From Kudoa neothunni (taxonomy: Eukaryota > Cnidaria), in the NCBI GenBank assembly GCA_964304625.1, contig OZ199838.1, positions 12,338,001-12,402,000 on the forward strand: a stretch of 64,000 bases of DNA, given 5' to 3'. Each line of letters opens with the position of its first letter. Position 1 is the first letter of the stretch. A program made the position numbers and the translations under genes. Below, piece by piece: positions 22,421 to 35,851 of the stretch. The notes below the pieces were generated by a model. It worked only from the letters and a program-made list of their open reading frames with translations. It had not been told where the DNA came from and did no database searches.

Positions 22421-24027
22421 TCAAATCGTATTACTTGTATGACGTTACATTACGAATTAGAAACAAACTTTTTTTGTATATATTTTCGATTGTTAATCGT
22501 TTCACATTAAATCTCGCCTATACCAAAGCATTTTACTTTGTATGTCACTCTCTTTCGGGTTTTCTGTTTCAAATTTTTCTATATAATTAAACATTTAATC
22601 GACGAATCCAACCTCAAAAATTGTTAAATTCCAAGCTAATTCCGAGTCATACTAAGTTGGGTGCATGCTTACTAAGATTTTGTTTCTACATGAATTGCAT
22701 TATTATAGATTTTACAAAAAAATATATTATAATTATTTTATAAATTATTGGCTCGTTTAATCTGGAAAACTAAGAGTTTAAAAGCTAGTTTGTTGTATGT
22801 CAAAATAAAATATACTGATTCACTTTTGTTTTCATGATTTAATTCTCATTTATAAACTGAAAAACTATTTTCTATGGGTTTTAACCGTCAAATGAATTTG
22901 GGGTAAATTTTACCCCAACAAGAAGTTTTTAGTTGTATACGTGATTTCTGTTCTCTTCCTAGAACACGAGTCTTTTTTTCTAACCTTCTAAAAAGGCGAG
23001 AAATATATGATTTTGAAATATTATGAGTAAAAATATAAAATCAGATAAATTATAACAAATTCACACCAATGAATTTTTGGGTAAAAAAATTACCACCGAT
23101 TTTTTTCTCGTTAATTAATAGCTAAAATAATAATTATTATATAAATCAAATTTTATGTTCTTCTGATGGATAAATATGAAGTTATACGATTATTACTAAT
23201 ACCTGCTTTCACGTGATTATTTTTTAATTTTATCATTGCGATAATGGAGATGGTTGTCTACTCGTTCCAAACGAACTACCCATAAACAAGCTGATTACAT
23301 CTGATTTCCCTAGTTGTTCGTTGGCACGAGAGTATTTCGTTAAATCGACCATCTAATCTATATTTTTTATACACGTTTCTCAGCAATTAGGTCTTTATGA
23401 ATTCGGATTCATCATGATATTTTTCAAATTTTTGTAACTATCAAAGGGAACAAGATATTTTTATTATTATCATTAAAAAGTGATAAAAGTCTGGAAATTC
23501 GGCACTAGTGTTCGACATTAATTATCTAGGTGTAAAGATTGGCTAGATATTAACTAGAATGTTATAAACTTAAACATTACTTGGTAAATATCTATGTGAG
23601 GAGTTAAAGAAGTATTCATCGATTTAATATTTCCAATAGTTTACTTTTAATATTCTTTTACAATACATAATTTGATACCTCAATGTATAGGAATGAAAAT
23701 ATCGATAAGTAAAAGATAAATAACACCAGTTTTAATGTTTTTAGGGTAACTAATATTAGATATATAATATGTCGCGCATAAAAATTATTTTATGTTTACT
23801 GCGATGCAGCTTTGTCATCAAAACAAAAAAAGTTGTCTATGTGTAAATTCTAAATGAGTTGACAGAAGATAAGTTAAATATGGCATATCCAGCCAAAAGA
23901 AAAATCTGATAACAATCATTATAATTCTTACTATTGTGTTTAACATAACTGAAACCACGGACTACGTAATGACACATTATGCTATAATATACTATTAATA
24001 TTGTAGTTTGGGATGTGCATCTTGATA
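22421..24027. other. Intergenic stretch after BORA
   Basis: No gene supported on either strand. It is strongly AT-rich and contains T-rich runs that may be the BORA 3' region. Confidence 0.4.
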
Positions 24028-25261
24028 ATGGATTCATGGGTCGATTATTATTATTATTATTACAGTTTTGATACTGAAGGAAATTATCGAATCGGCCATG
24101 TTAAGAACTGTAAACGCTAGATTATAGTTCATTTTCTGGTAAAATTGACGCCAGATATTATTAGTAATTCCCCAAGAGGAGCAGCTCCCTGATCCACACG
24201 ACTTGAATGAACTTCTATATCAGAGTATTATTCATAATGATATCATCTCGTCAACCAGAGACATTTTGGAAACCTTTCACATTACAGTAGTAGTGACAGC
24301 AACCTATCCATATTATAGGTCTGGTTAGTTTGCGACTTATAATATCTAACGATTTATTTAGGTCCAGTTCACGTGAATATGTGGATCAATTTGTTACGGA
24401 GGTTAAAAATTTTTGTGAACAATTCGCAAACCGCAATTATGTGCAGTGTTGTGTTATATTAGCAGAGGAACCAATCATGAATTCACTTTCCCATTTTTTT
24501 AGGGCAAACTACAATTTTCACGCAGATGTGTTTGAATGTTATTTATTGCCAGTTGCTAATATTTCTACATAAAAAATTAATGCAAGGAATATTATCAGCT
24601 CGAAAGATGATGAAATAATACTATGTTACATCTCCGAAATTAAATTCGTAAGAAAATTATCAAGAGAAATAATGGAAACATACTATTACAACTTTGGACC
24701 TGGTGCTTTGGCTATTTTTGCCAACCGTCCTTATTGCAGTAGGTTAGCCGTTGTTAGTAAACTCATAATTTTCCATCATATAAAGGTAGCTGTTATTTTA
24801 TATTAAATAATTTTTTATTATAATTATAGAAACACAACCAACATTTGGAGGTTCATAATGAGATTGTAGAGGAGCAACACCCATGCTTATCTTCAACTCA
24901 CATAATTTTTGAAATTTCTCAGCGAGATAAAGATAACATATGCTTAAAAGGCTACCTCGAAAAGAATAATTTTTTAACGAGATATAGATTGACTGGAAAC
25001 TATAATTTTGAAGACTGCTTGCATATTGTCAAATCTATTTTAATGGAAAATATTGAGTGTGATGATATTAAACTATGTTAGTTTAAATTTGACCGAGAAA
25101 TATTTGCGAAACCAGACCACTCTGTTTTCCATGTAGGAAATATTTTTTTCATGAATGCTAAAGTTATCGATCATAATTATTATGCTGGCTTAGATATTTG
25201 CCGCCTTATACGTCGAACATTTCCCAGAAAAAAAGATGAAAGTGGCCGAGATAAAACATAA
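24028..25261 (+). CDS. Unidentified six-exon gene, 322 residues
   Basis: Exons at 24028-24099, 24155-24318, 24362-24537, 24607-24785, 24830-25027 and 25082-25261 join in frame across GT-AG introns of 55, 43, 69, 44 and 54 nt and total exactly 323 codons. The protein starts MDSWVDYYYYYYSFDTEG, continues ILLVIPQEEQLPDPHDL, ILETFHITVVVTATYPYY, KNFCEQFANRNYVQCCVIL, METYYYNFGPGALAIFANR, STHIIFEISQRDKDN and ends in a basic tail PRKKDESGRDKT. It looks like a mixed alpha/beta soluble protein with many aromatics and no signal peptide or membrane span. I do not recognise the family. Reading without introns 3 and 5 meets stops, so those two joins are the least certain. The coherence of all phases argues for a real gene. 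Confidence 0.6.
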
Positions 25262-28200
25262 TTTTAAAATATTGTTAGATAAAAGTAAAAAAGTAGTTTT
25301 ATGATTTTTATCGAAATTGATAAAATAACTCAGCGTCCGTCCATCTGAGGAAAAGAAACTTCTCAAATATATCTTTGTCGCGTCATTTATCGAATTATTT
25401 GATCAGTTATTTGTCGACAAATTTGGAATAAATCTAGGGTTTATATTAAATATCTACACATTATAAAAATATTTAACCTCTATTAGATGAGTAATGAATA
25501 TGAAGAATCTCACGGTGAAATCTTTTTCGACCCTAGGATACAAAAATTAAGACCTAAAATAAACGTATCTCCCATTAGACCTCTACCATGGTAATTGTAT
25601 ATTACTTAATAAGTTTATATATACTCATATAACTATTTTAAGATTAAATTAAAGAGAGCCAAGCGAACAAACTTCATAGGATTATCATTTCCTTACCTAA
25701 GTCAATTATTGTGTACATTTCTAATTCGACTATGAATCTTAATAATCTTTCTCAATTAAACTAATCTTATTGGTACTGACTGAGGTATTGCAAGATTCTA
25801 AATTGACTATTTTGTTTCTACGTTGATGTGTTTTTAGTTATTTATTTTGAAAATTCTCCTATTCCTAGATTAAATGCATTCCTATCTGAAACTAAAATTT
25901 CTAGTTTGTCGACTAAAGATTTAAGCGTAAAATAAGACTTAGTTTTTCTGATTTCATTTAATGTTTGATGTATTATTTCCTGAGCTTCAAATATTTATTA
26001 CACATTTTATATTCACCCCTTAAAATCCAAATTTTTGATTCAAGCGAAAACGCTGGCCATGAAAAGCAATATTTATTTTTAAATATAACCCACAATGAAT
26101 TAATGATGATTAATCTGTCTAATCATTCAATCTGTTTTCGCTGTTGCGCATGGAAGTGATTTTGGCCCGATAAGCAACATTCAGAAAACGCTAGTTTAGA
26201 CTATATCTAATTATTTCTGCCCCAAGAGCGAGGCGGCGCGCCAAAAATAATTTGATATAGCGGATTATAAAAACTTAAAAATTATAAACAGCTTTTTAGT
26301 AAGAGCCAATGAGATTAAAATTTTACAGTGCCAATAGGCTCTGCCTTTATTTAATTAGAATAACAAAAAAACATTATTAAGATTATTTGGGCGAAAAATA
26401 ATTCGCAATTTTTGTTTTAATCATATTTATTGATACAATATTAATATCCTTTTACAATGGGATACGATTTGGTGAATGGCCAGTTCTTAAAAATTATAAA
26501 TACTATTTTATTTCTTATTCGTTTTTTAACGAAATATGAAAAATTTTTTTTATATTTTAATCGTACAATCTTTATTTATGTGCGTCTATAAAATTCTTTA
26601 ATTGGCAACGAACATTTTCTTGAAATAAAATTTATTCTATTTCCATTTCAATGGAAATGATCATTTTTTGATAGATATCTCAAAAAAACTTTTCCTATTC
26701 GTTCAAAAATTCAACCGTCTGGATTAAAATTTTTCCCTCATTTCCAACAATAAATTAATCTACATGGTTTTACCGAAAAAAGTGTATATTCCTGGTAGTC
26801 ACGTGATATAACAGATTGGAAATTTCATCGTTTAATTAAAAAATATTTTTAAGACTTTTATCTTTTTCCAATCACAAAAATATTATAAAAGGGTTCACCC
26901 AATATAAACTTTGAATACGTCGTATTGATGAAAGTGCGTATTATCGGTTTCCCATTGTATCAGTCCTAACCTATAGTACGCAATTTTTTTACGGCCCCGA
27001 GGGGATTACATACTACCGGTTCCCTACTTTAATATTAAAAATGGTCGAATAATTTGAAAGATATCTCTGCGTTCTTATTGGAGTCTAATAGATTTTGCGT
27101 TAATGACTTTAAAAAAATAACATGGGTTTCGTTTACTCCGATAATTAAGAAATAACATTGACAAATTTTGTGACCATTTTTTATTTTTATGAACTTACGG
27201 AAAAATTTTCATAAATATTTTCCGGGCATGCGCGAAAATACTAGTAAAAGCAAGTTTCGTATCAAAATAGCATTATGATTTGAAATTATTGTAATTTTTA
27301 ATCCTATTTTTTAGAAATTGATTCCAGATAAAATTTAGAATAATATTTGTCATTGTTTTATGATAGCAATTTGATATTTTATTTTTAAAATGGTATTTCC
27401 TGGAATTTTATGAGTTTCGTTGATAAAAATATTTCGAGCTACCTTTTAATAGTTCTTACCAGATGAATATTATTTATTTACACCACACTTTTTAGTTATA
27501 TCGTTAATAATAGTCCCATTTAATATCATAAAACGTAACAACGTGGTTATTGTCACACTTTTCTTGAACAAAAAGATATTTGACAATAGTGAAATGATAC
27601 GACTTCCGTTTCTAGCACGTTTTTCACATCTCCAATATTTATTTAGATTAGATTTGTGATCATTACATAAAATTAACCAGTATACAAGAATTTATTCCCC
27701 TCTATCTGTGCTCTTATAATGATATAACATTGTTTTGTGTTTTTTATTTCCAATTAAAAAGCAAAATATCATTTTATGACAAAAAGCAATCACAATCTTA
27801 ATATGAAATATAACAAACCAAATACCCTAAAACAGCTTTATAATATCTTGATGCACGTGCGCATTAGGGTTTCGGCGGGTTGTGGCCATGTCATATCTTC
27901 CATTTAAATGTAAGGATATAGCAAATGAAATAATCAAACACCCTTTCTGTTAGTAAAACAAAGATTTTCCATTCATATTATGGATGTAATCATTGCTTGC
28001 TTTTTTTACTAGCTTATTAGGCGGATTTATTCATTGTGATTGGGACAATATTAGAAAATTAATTATGAAATTCTATCTATTTTTAAAACATCGATACAAG
28101 CCTTAGGTCGCATTTTCCATCTGCCATTCTTTTAAACAGTGTTATTTCTGTTAGCGATAACTCCAAAAGTAATTAATTTGATTTTTTTAAACCATTTAGC

Positions 28201-28320
28201 ACATCAAATGAAATGTTTTCAATAAATGAACTTTCAGAACGTGAGTGAATACATCCCTCTAAAATTTACAATTTTGTAGCACTTTATGAAGATTAATTGT
28301 TCAGGATCAGTATTATATTT
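25262..28320. other. Mostly non-coding stretch with two short protein-like frames
   Basis: A frame at about 25333-25470 reads RPSEEKKLLKYIFVASFIEL and could be a further exon of the preceding gene. A small frame from ATG 25487 reads MSNEYEESHGEIFFDPRI, then RPKINVSPIRPLPW, with another protein-like piece (ENSPIPRLNAFLSE) near 25850-25935. I could not join these into a gene. The rest, to 28320, shows nothing I can support. Confidence 0.35.
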
Positions 28321-30787
28321 GATAGTGTCTCCTGCCACAGCATTGGTGCATGCGTGGAGGATTAAAGGATTATTGCTATTTCTTTCATTTTGCGCCTTAT
28401 GCTGCGAATAATAAAATAAAAATCTCTAATACCAAAACAATATATTTTTTCATGTACGTTGAGTACACCACTTTGCAATTGTAATTAATAAATCGTGTAT
28501 TGGTGATATTACCACCTCAGACGATTTTATACTACTATTTTTGTAAAATTAAAAGTTTGGAGGTTTTAGTAAGCTTTTAAATTGGGCTCGAAATATCTAT
28601 TTAATAAATATTCTATCAAAATTCACGCGAGTTCTTAATTAATTGAGTGCATTGATATGGCGGAAAACACATATAGATTCTTTCACAGTCGATTTTATTC
28701 ATGTTTTGAAATGAAACAATGTCTCGATGACTTTATTAAAGTATTAGATCAGCGAAACGTTATATTTAAAAAAAATTAGAGTTCTGGATTTACATAAAGA
28801 ATGATAGCACACAGGATGAAAACAAAATGTTAATTTACGGATATATTAAATATATGTCCCCATGGAGATATAAACTCTAAAAGAAAATATTTTAAAGATT
28901 CCCAATCATCATTGATGAAAGGTTGTCCAGCATTCAGTGTCATATCTTTTCGGGATGAGTCACTTAGTGTACTTAAATATGACATTACCCATATTCATCC
29001 CCAATATGATGTAAGTTATTACAAATGTAATCAAAATGTGTCTCAAGAACTAAAACGAACTTTGTCACAATGTCTCATTTGGAGTGCAAACAATAAACGC
29101 GTGAAAGAAACTCTTAAGTTCCATCTCAATATTCCGTTTGGTTTGAACAATGTACAATGGTGGATTATTACTTGATGTCTGTATAAATAAAAATACACAA
29201 GAAATAAACGTTTTATGTTTCGGTATCCAAAATATGAAAAAATTATATGTTGGTTACGGTGAAATTTTACATATTGATGCCACCTACAAAGTTAATAAAA
29301 CGAGATACCCATTATACCATTTCACTATTGTTGATTCGTATGGGCGTACACACACGTCCTGTTTTTTTGCATTTGTAAAAGACGAACCCCAACATTCCAT
29401 TGATACGGTTATGTCTTCGCTTTCTAGACTAATGAATGAAGTGACTGTCACAGAAGTGGTTTATGTTGATACGGATTCCACAGAAATGAACTCGATAAAG
29501 AAAGTCCTACCTAATGTCAGAATGTTATTGTGTTCCTATCACGTTGAAAATTCGATGATTAGAAAAATTAAATCGCTTGGATATAACCAAGTTACAACTA
29601 AAAAATTAAACTGCTTAAAAAAAAGATCATTTATTGGAAAACTTGAGGTGAATTTCTTTGTTACGCACAAGAAATCAAGGAAATAAGTGATCCTTATTTC
29701 TCGTACCTGGTTGAAAGATGGTTGAAAAATCCGGAGACGTGGGCCCAATGTTTGAGGAAAACCGCATTAACTTTTGGTTCCAACGCAAATAATAGAGTCT
29801 AACAGGGTCGAGGTAAACTAAAAAATTGCTTTTCAAAATCTTATTCGTTCCCGGTCCAAATTAATGAGATTCTGCGGTATGTACGCGAATTAGAAAGTGA
29901 ATTGTACCATCTAACAAAAATAACTATCCATGCAAACTTTCAATATATCAGATGACCGAATATGTAATAACTTTTAAGTTGTAACTCACTATACGGTATG
30001 GAAAAAATTATGGACGATTATAAATCTGAGGAGTTTATCACAATGTGTGAACTTAATTTCAATTATTTTGTCCATCAGTTGTCTAACTCAGCTATAGTTA
30101 CTAAGACTAACGGATCATTGGTTTGTGACTGACCCTTTTTCTATCAACATAAATTACCGTGTGCTCATCTATTAAATTTGATTAAAATACATATCATAAA
30201 AATTGATTAACTTATTATTCCACGATGGGCCCCTACAAGTTTTCCTCTCCAACTCCAAGCTTCGTTGGACACCTCTTCAAAACAAGACATTGATACAGTG
30301 AAAGATACTTCATCTAATACAATTATTAATGCTGAAGAACTGAATAAATCGATTCCTGTTCCTGAGGAATGTGAGACAACCGAAAAAATAACATTAAAAA
30401 CAACAAAGAACTGGGGGACAAACTGTTACATACATTAAATGCACATGGAGATAATGAGTATTCCTGTTTATTCGAAGACATTACCTCATTATTGAAAAAA
30501 TATGAAATAAACAGAATGTATTTTTATGAAAATGCTACTGAAGACGTTGGAGGATCGTCTCATTTTATCGTTAATGAAGTTAAAACCAAGGTAGACCCAA
30601 GGAAAAAACAAATTATGTGAAACTTAAAAAATAATTTTATTAATGATTAAATACGCATGAAAAACTATATTGTCTTGGTATTAGTGATTTTTGTTTTCTT
30701 ATTCGCAACATAAGGCGCAAAATGAAAAAAGTGGCAATAATCCTTTAATACCCTGCGCATACATCAACGTGTGGCGGGAGATTTATC
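28321..30787 (+). mobile_element. ZSWIM-type MULE with terminal inverted repeats
   Basis: Left arm 28321-28455 and right arm 30655-30787 are inverted copies sharing blocks such as ATTAAAGGATTATTG, TTTCATTTTGCGCCTTATG and ACAATAT. They bracket the transposase remnant on the plus strand. The 133-135 bp arms and the SWIM-containing transposase fit Mutator-like elements. The outermost bases and an 8-11 bp target duplication were not resolved. Confidence 0.75.
28657..30619 (+). pseudogene. MULE transposase, ZSWIM3-like, broken
   Basis: From ATG 28657 (MAENTYRFFHSRFYSCFEM) the frame fragments cover an N-terminal zinc-binding-like region (LIYGYIKYMCPHGD, MKGCPAFSVISFRDESL, THIHPQYD), the transposase core (EILHIDATYKVNKTRYPLY, TVTEVVYVDTDSTEMNSI, VRMLLCSYHVENSMIRKIK) and a SWIM finger near 30125-30180 (LVCD, HKLPCAHLLNLI). 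The Asp of HIDAT and of VYVDTD are candidate DDE acidic residues. Stops and frame breaks occur after about codon 40, near 29160, at 29690 and in the SWIM region, so this copy is not functional. It is the same family as the element at 43192. Confidence 0.8.
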
Positions 30788-30999
30788 ATTATATTTTTTG
30801 GTCTATCAAAATTTTGTCGCATCTTCCGACTTTTAAATATATTACATTTTCTCAGCGCTGCTTAAAAAGTTTTTGTATTATATCAAACATTAAAAACATC
30901 TTAAGATAACCGCAAAAATTTATGGGTCGAATTGCGCGCAATAGAACCGAGTCATATTTTGGTTAATAAGTAAACAAAATAGCTACACATCAAATCAAT

Positions 31000-33065
31000 T
31001 TATTCTGTAGAATCCACTGAAGGATCCTGAACGATTTCCCCTAGCAGCACGGTTGCATATGAACTTGAGGGTAAATTGAAATCCAAAATTAAAGCTTTCT
31101 TATGTATTACATTATTGGACACAGGCGCAGATGCAGATTTTGATGAAGCTTCTTTAGAGCAGTAGGTTTTTTTCATTTCGGTGATCACCGGTGGATCATC
31201 AATAAGGGGATCATTTTCATGAGTATAGTCAACGAGGCGCCACTGGAATCGAGACGGTTTGACAATCAACTTTCTATTTCATATATCAAAATTACATCAA
31301 CTAAATGATTAAACATACCTAAAATTGTCATCACTAACATTAAAATCCTTAGAAATATCAGCAAAATGAGACAACGTGATACCATCTTCTTCCATAAGAG
31401 AAGCGATATATTTCTCCAAAGGGATTGGTAGGGAGAAATTGCAAGCTAATACAAATTTAAAATAGATTATAGCTTACAATTTACAAACTAATGGAATATA
31501 AAGATCTAATATCGTGTAGGAATCGCAATCGATGTCATTTTGGGTGATTTTATGTAATTGGTTGTCGTTATTATATACAACGTCACCAACCATCACATTC
31601 ATCCCATGATTCTTAACAACAGTTATTGCAAAAAAAAACTTTCCAATTAATGATACTTTGATGCGATACGACACGAGCTTATTCCACAGATAACTTTGAT
31701 AAGCGTGAATGTAGAGATTACGCGTATTTCTTGGGAGTTTCATTAGCGAATTTTTGTAGTTGTAGTTAGGGTGGTCGTTCTTAAGCATCAATAATACGGA
31801 ACCCTCAATCGATTCACAGCTTTTTCGATTTAATAAAGAACAAGCTTCGTTTATGTTTTTCGTCGTGTGCCATATTTGTAAGGATGAATTCAAATTATCG
31901 GGTAAAAATGGTTTTGGCTGTAGAATATTGTTGATAGCTGATTCGTATTGTTTTTTGATTATCATAATTCCTAAAGATTATAAGAAGTAGGTAGGGTGAA
32001 TAAAACGTTCACACAAGTATTATACCAGTAATATGAGATGTGGGTTGATTGGCAACAAAACCGAATCTTTGAGTCCCAAAATAGTTAACAAAACCTCGCT
32101 CACCAATATCGGTTAAAAGACGTTCTATATGTGGTTGAATATTTTCTTCACAGTCCAAGTTTTGTGATTGTTGTAGAAAGCAAAACTCTCGTATTGCTAC
32201 AACAAAATTGTTCCCCTGTAAGCAGCCAAGACGAACTTCCTTATTAGTTTCATCCACATTAAAATTACCAACCAGCAGACATTGACTTTGAGGGAGTAAC
32301 GGGGCTGCGTTTAATTGGTTGACTCTGATTAAATTTTTAGGCTCCAACTTAAATACTGATACACATTGAGAGGTCTTTCCTTGCTTATCTTTGTTTCCAG
32401 CTATTGAAAATCGTTTCACTTTCACATTCAAAAATTTGGCCATCTTATTTAATGCATCATGTGTTGTCATGTTTTCTTTATACATAACAAAATGCACATA
32501 TTTACAAGCGCCATAAGGCCATAATTTGTGATTGATTCTCCAGTCAACTTTATTTTCACACGAACCATCAATTTTTCGTTTCATTCGATGTTTACTAACC
32601 GTACTGACCACATTGATGATATCATTTTCTTTGTTAGAACCTAGCACAAAGTAATGTTCAGACGATGAAGAACGCTCAAAACCCACTTAAATTATTAAAA
32701 TTTTGTCTTATATAGTTGTGAATTGATCGAAGAGCCTCTTTTTCAGCGTTGAGTACGTTAATTTTCACTTCCAACAATTCCCCACTTTCAAGTTTTTTAA
32801 ACTGTTCCAAGTGATCCGATCCCACGTACTGTTGTACATGCTCGTAGGGTATAGTGATAATTTTATCAGCAGGTATCTCAATAGAAGAGATATATCTAGT
32901 TATCCCTTGTTGATCTATCTCATTTACCACAAAATCGGAAAAACGTTGTTTAAATTTTCCTTTAAACTGACAGCAGGAAGAAGAAGTAAGTCTACGAAAT
33001 ATCCCAACGCTCTCCTCCCTCAAATGCAATTCTATTGAATCCTTACACTCAACATCTGAAGCCAT
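31000..33065 (-). CDS. PUS7: Pseudouridylate synthase 7 (TruD family)
   Basis: PUS7 isomerises uridine to pseudouridine in tRNAs and mRNAs (U-N-UA-R context). Start ATG at 33065-33063. The N-terminus carries RFSDFVVNEIDQQG, the usual 'F.V.E' opening. The catalytic motif reads SIAGNKDKQGKTSQCV, where the Asp of NKDK aligns with the TruD nucleophile. Then FVNYFGTQRFGF, NLYIHAYQSYLWNKLVS, GDVVYNNDN and, at the C-terminus, RFQWRLVDY and ALILDFNLPSSSYATVLL. The exon 1/2 border looks like a frameshift, but a 46-nt GT-AG intron (about 32644-32689) joins NNLS to SNKENDI in frame. Other introns fall near 31966-32020, 31440-31485 and 31270-31320. The gene is divergent to RPL24 with 227 bp between their starts. 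Confidence 0.92.
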
Positions 33066-33292
33066 TCGTAATGTGCTAACGAGAAGGTTACGCAGTAGTC
33101 AAACCTTCAGCGAGAATTATTCGAATTAATAAACGGAAAATCAATAACTAAAAATTAATCAAAATGGACTTTTAGTTGTTAAGGCGTAAAAATTGCAAAA
33201 AATCTATCAATAAAACAACACATAGCAATCTCCGAGTTATGCGCAAATAACACGAAAACTTGCGAAGTATCCAGCGTGTGTAAGCGTGAGCT
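33066..33292. promoter_or_regulatory. Shared divergent promoter region of PUS7 and RPL24
   Basis: Only 227 bp separate the two start codons, so this strip must hold both 5' regions. No TATA box or pyrimidine-rich TOP start could be fixed. The placement is what supports the call, not a motif. Confidence 0.45.
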
Positions 33293-33921
33293 ATGAGGTC
33301 GGTTGATTGTTTTCTACATTTCTGCTACGATTGATTTACACTAAAATTAGGTTCGAATTGTGTAATATAACTGGATACAAAATATTTCCCGGTAGAGGAA
33401 GAACATATGTGAAAGCTGATGGTAAAGGTTACCATTTGTTGAACAAAAGAGCTGAACATTTGTTCTGGTTGAAAACAAATCCTCGATCAGTACGTTGGAC
33501 TGTTCTCTGCAGAAGAATGCATAAAAAGGGGTTGAATGAAGAGGTCCGCCGCAAGAAAACCAAGAAAACTGTTCGTATTCAACGAGCCGTCGAAGGTAAC
33601 ACACTAGAAAGTATTATCTCGAAGAAAAACCAGTCCGTGGCTTTTCGCAAAGAACAGCGCGACCAAGCGATGAAGTAACCAACCCCTTCTTCCACGTTCG
33701 ATTTTACCTTTGTTGTAGGAAAGCTAATGCTATCCGCACTGCCACCAAAAATGAGAAAAAGGCCAAACGAGTAGTTGTTATTAATTTTTAAAATAGTCTA
33801 AAGAGACCAACTATGTTTGATATAGGAAAGCGTAAGAGCTGCTATCGCTAAAAGTGTCCCATCCAAGAACTTTAAAGGAGCTAGCTCCAAACCTCTTAGT
33901 GGAAAGGGTGTAAGAAGATAA
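33293..33921 (+). CDS. RPL24: 60S ribosomal protein eL24
   Basis: The first coding exon is only five bases, ATGAG at 33293-33297; a 53-nt intron then gives MRFELCNITGYKIFPGRG, matching the eL24 start MKVELCSFSGYKIYPG. The chain continues GKGYHLLNKRAEHLFW, RSVRWTVLCRRMHKKG and IISKKNQSVAFRKEQRD. Two more short introns (after the codons for QAMK near 33677 and after KAKR near 33770) lead to NAIRTATKNEKKAKR and a basic tail ending KPLSGKGVRR. eL24 bridges the subunits of the 80S ribosome. Only one Cys of the eL24 zinc-ribbon-like region (ELC) is clear, as in other eukaryotic eL24 proteins. Start choice rests on the perfect splice to MRFELC; the in-frame alternative upstream in intron 1 gives a non-homologous start. 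Confidence 0.93.
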
Positions 33922-35096
33922 TTGAATCTAGTTGATTATTTTGATAGCGTCAGAGTTTGCAACTGACTTTTTGTGCGCAGCTGTTTAGGCATTCATTACA
34001 TTTATTGAGATGTGATATTGGTGATCAATGATGACAGCATATAAGGCCTTGTCATGTAATCTTGGTCGTGTGTTTGAATCTACACATTAGATTGTAAGTC
34101 GTGACATAAATTCATTTTGGTGTGATTGTTACGCGTAGTTATCATAAGAGATTGGTTTCTGCCCACTTGGATCACATACATTTTTCTATTGGACTTTTTG
34201 TCTTATTTACCTTATGAATTGTCATGTTTACATCTTTGGTAAGCTGAGATCACCAATATCTTTAATGCGATGTTTCCCAATCTTTTCGTTTTTATTTGGC
34301 TCTAGGAGTCTTTACGAGATCTTAATCTAACCCTCCTTGTTATAAATGTTTATTGGATGTTTTAAAATCAATAGTTTATAATAATTATATATTTACGCCT
34401 TATGATTATTATTTTAAATTTAAAGAGTGATGTTTATACGTGAGTGGAAAAATTATTGTGTGCGTGTAGAATTGATGTTATACATATTATATATATATAT
34501 ATATATATAGTGCGGCCTCGATATAGGGAGGTTTTTTGGGAATGCAATTTACCACGCAATAATAAGACCACTCGTAATATTGGTGTCTCGCGCATGCTCG
34601 CACATTATTAATATTAAAATTTTTTGACAAAATAGCCATCTATTTTAGTTTTTTTACCTTTTAAATATTTCTTAGAAAGATTCATAACAAGATGTAAATC
34701 ACGAACCTCCTGGATCTTGGCTTGCAAGGGTTTGTCTAAGAATTCTTAAGGCATCCTTAATTTTGGATGTTGACAGTTTGACGACTAATTGTTCATTTTG
34801 ACACTTATCGTCAGAGATATTGGCTTATGACCCACTATTAAATTAGTTCATTAATAAAGTCTTTCCTTCATTTACGTTTTCGTTTGGTAAAAATGTCGTA
34901 GCTGGGAAGTTTTTGTTCTATCTAAAAGATTCTCCCAGGGTTGAGTGTTCTTTGTATTTAAAATGTATTTTTTACCAAGACAATTATTCTATTACTAAGA
35001 TCAAATTTCGAAACTGTTCATTTTTGAACTCCTTATTGACTTCATTGAATTATTACAAGTGATAATTTTAAATTTCTCGTCAACATCCCTCTATAT
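33922..35096. other. Intergenic stretch after RPL24, with a TA microsatellite
   Basis: No gene seen. An (AT)n run lies at about 34484-34508. The last 8 bases, CTCTATAT at 35089-35096, are the left target duplication of the following MITE. Confidence 0.5.
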
Positions 35097-35843
35097 CAGT
35101 GGTGGGCGCAACTTTTGGTTCTGCGGGCCACATTGGCCCATTACAAAAACTTGGAGCGCCGCATTGTTGATTAAATGTTCTCTGAGAACTTAAATACCTA
35201 TTGTGGTTTTTCTAACATTTTTGGTACAAAAAAAAAGTTAGTGTATAAATTAATTTAAAAAGGAACTAAATAATTTTTAAAAAATTGAAATTTGGTGATC
35301 GGCATACTATTGCAAGTTTCGATCGGAATAATAGATTTTATCGCTTTTCAAATATGTTAATAAATTATATTTTTTTAAACTCAGCGAATGTAATGGAAAA
35401 TATGGATATGATTCTTATTGCGTCCAACTTAATTTATGTATGAGTATCGCATGCTCATATGTTTTTCTGCTATTTAGTTATTTTTAGATTCTTTTTGTTG
35501 TTAATTGAATCTCGTGTACCATTTTTTTCTGAAGTTTATGACGTGATTTTGTTTTGAGGGCGTATTAGATCTTACCTCATTCACATTTACATATGATAAT
35601 CATAGGTACGATGCAAGCATAGGTAAAACATCAAATCAAATAATAAAATCACGTAAAATTAAAGTTTAAAAATCCATAATATTCATCAAAAGGTTGTTTA
35701 TTTATTTGTTTATGGAAGATAAATGGTGTCTTGATGTTTCTAGATTTTGAAAACATGTGCATGCTCGCGCAATTTTGCAGCCTCATAAACCCGTCCGCGG
35801 GCCACACAAAATTTCTTCGAGGGCCGCACTTTTCCCACCACTG
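35097..35843. mobile_element. Non-autonomous hAT element (747 bp)
   Basis: CTCTATAT flanks both sides (35089-35096 and 35844-35851). The termini are CAGTGGTGGGCGCAACTTTTGG on the left, with an inverted match on the right (CGGGCC...TTTTCCCACCACTG). CAGTGGTGGG ends, a nearby CGGGCC block and an 8-bp duplication are typical of hAT elements. No transposase domain is visible inside; frames that run across the right end are chance. Confidence 0.85.
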
Positions 35844-35851
35844 CTCTATAT

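Noticed and set aside
32644-32700. Apparent frameshift in PUS7
   Set aside because: A 46-nt GT-AG intron joins the two parts in frame, so it is not a break.
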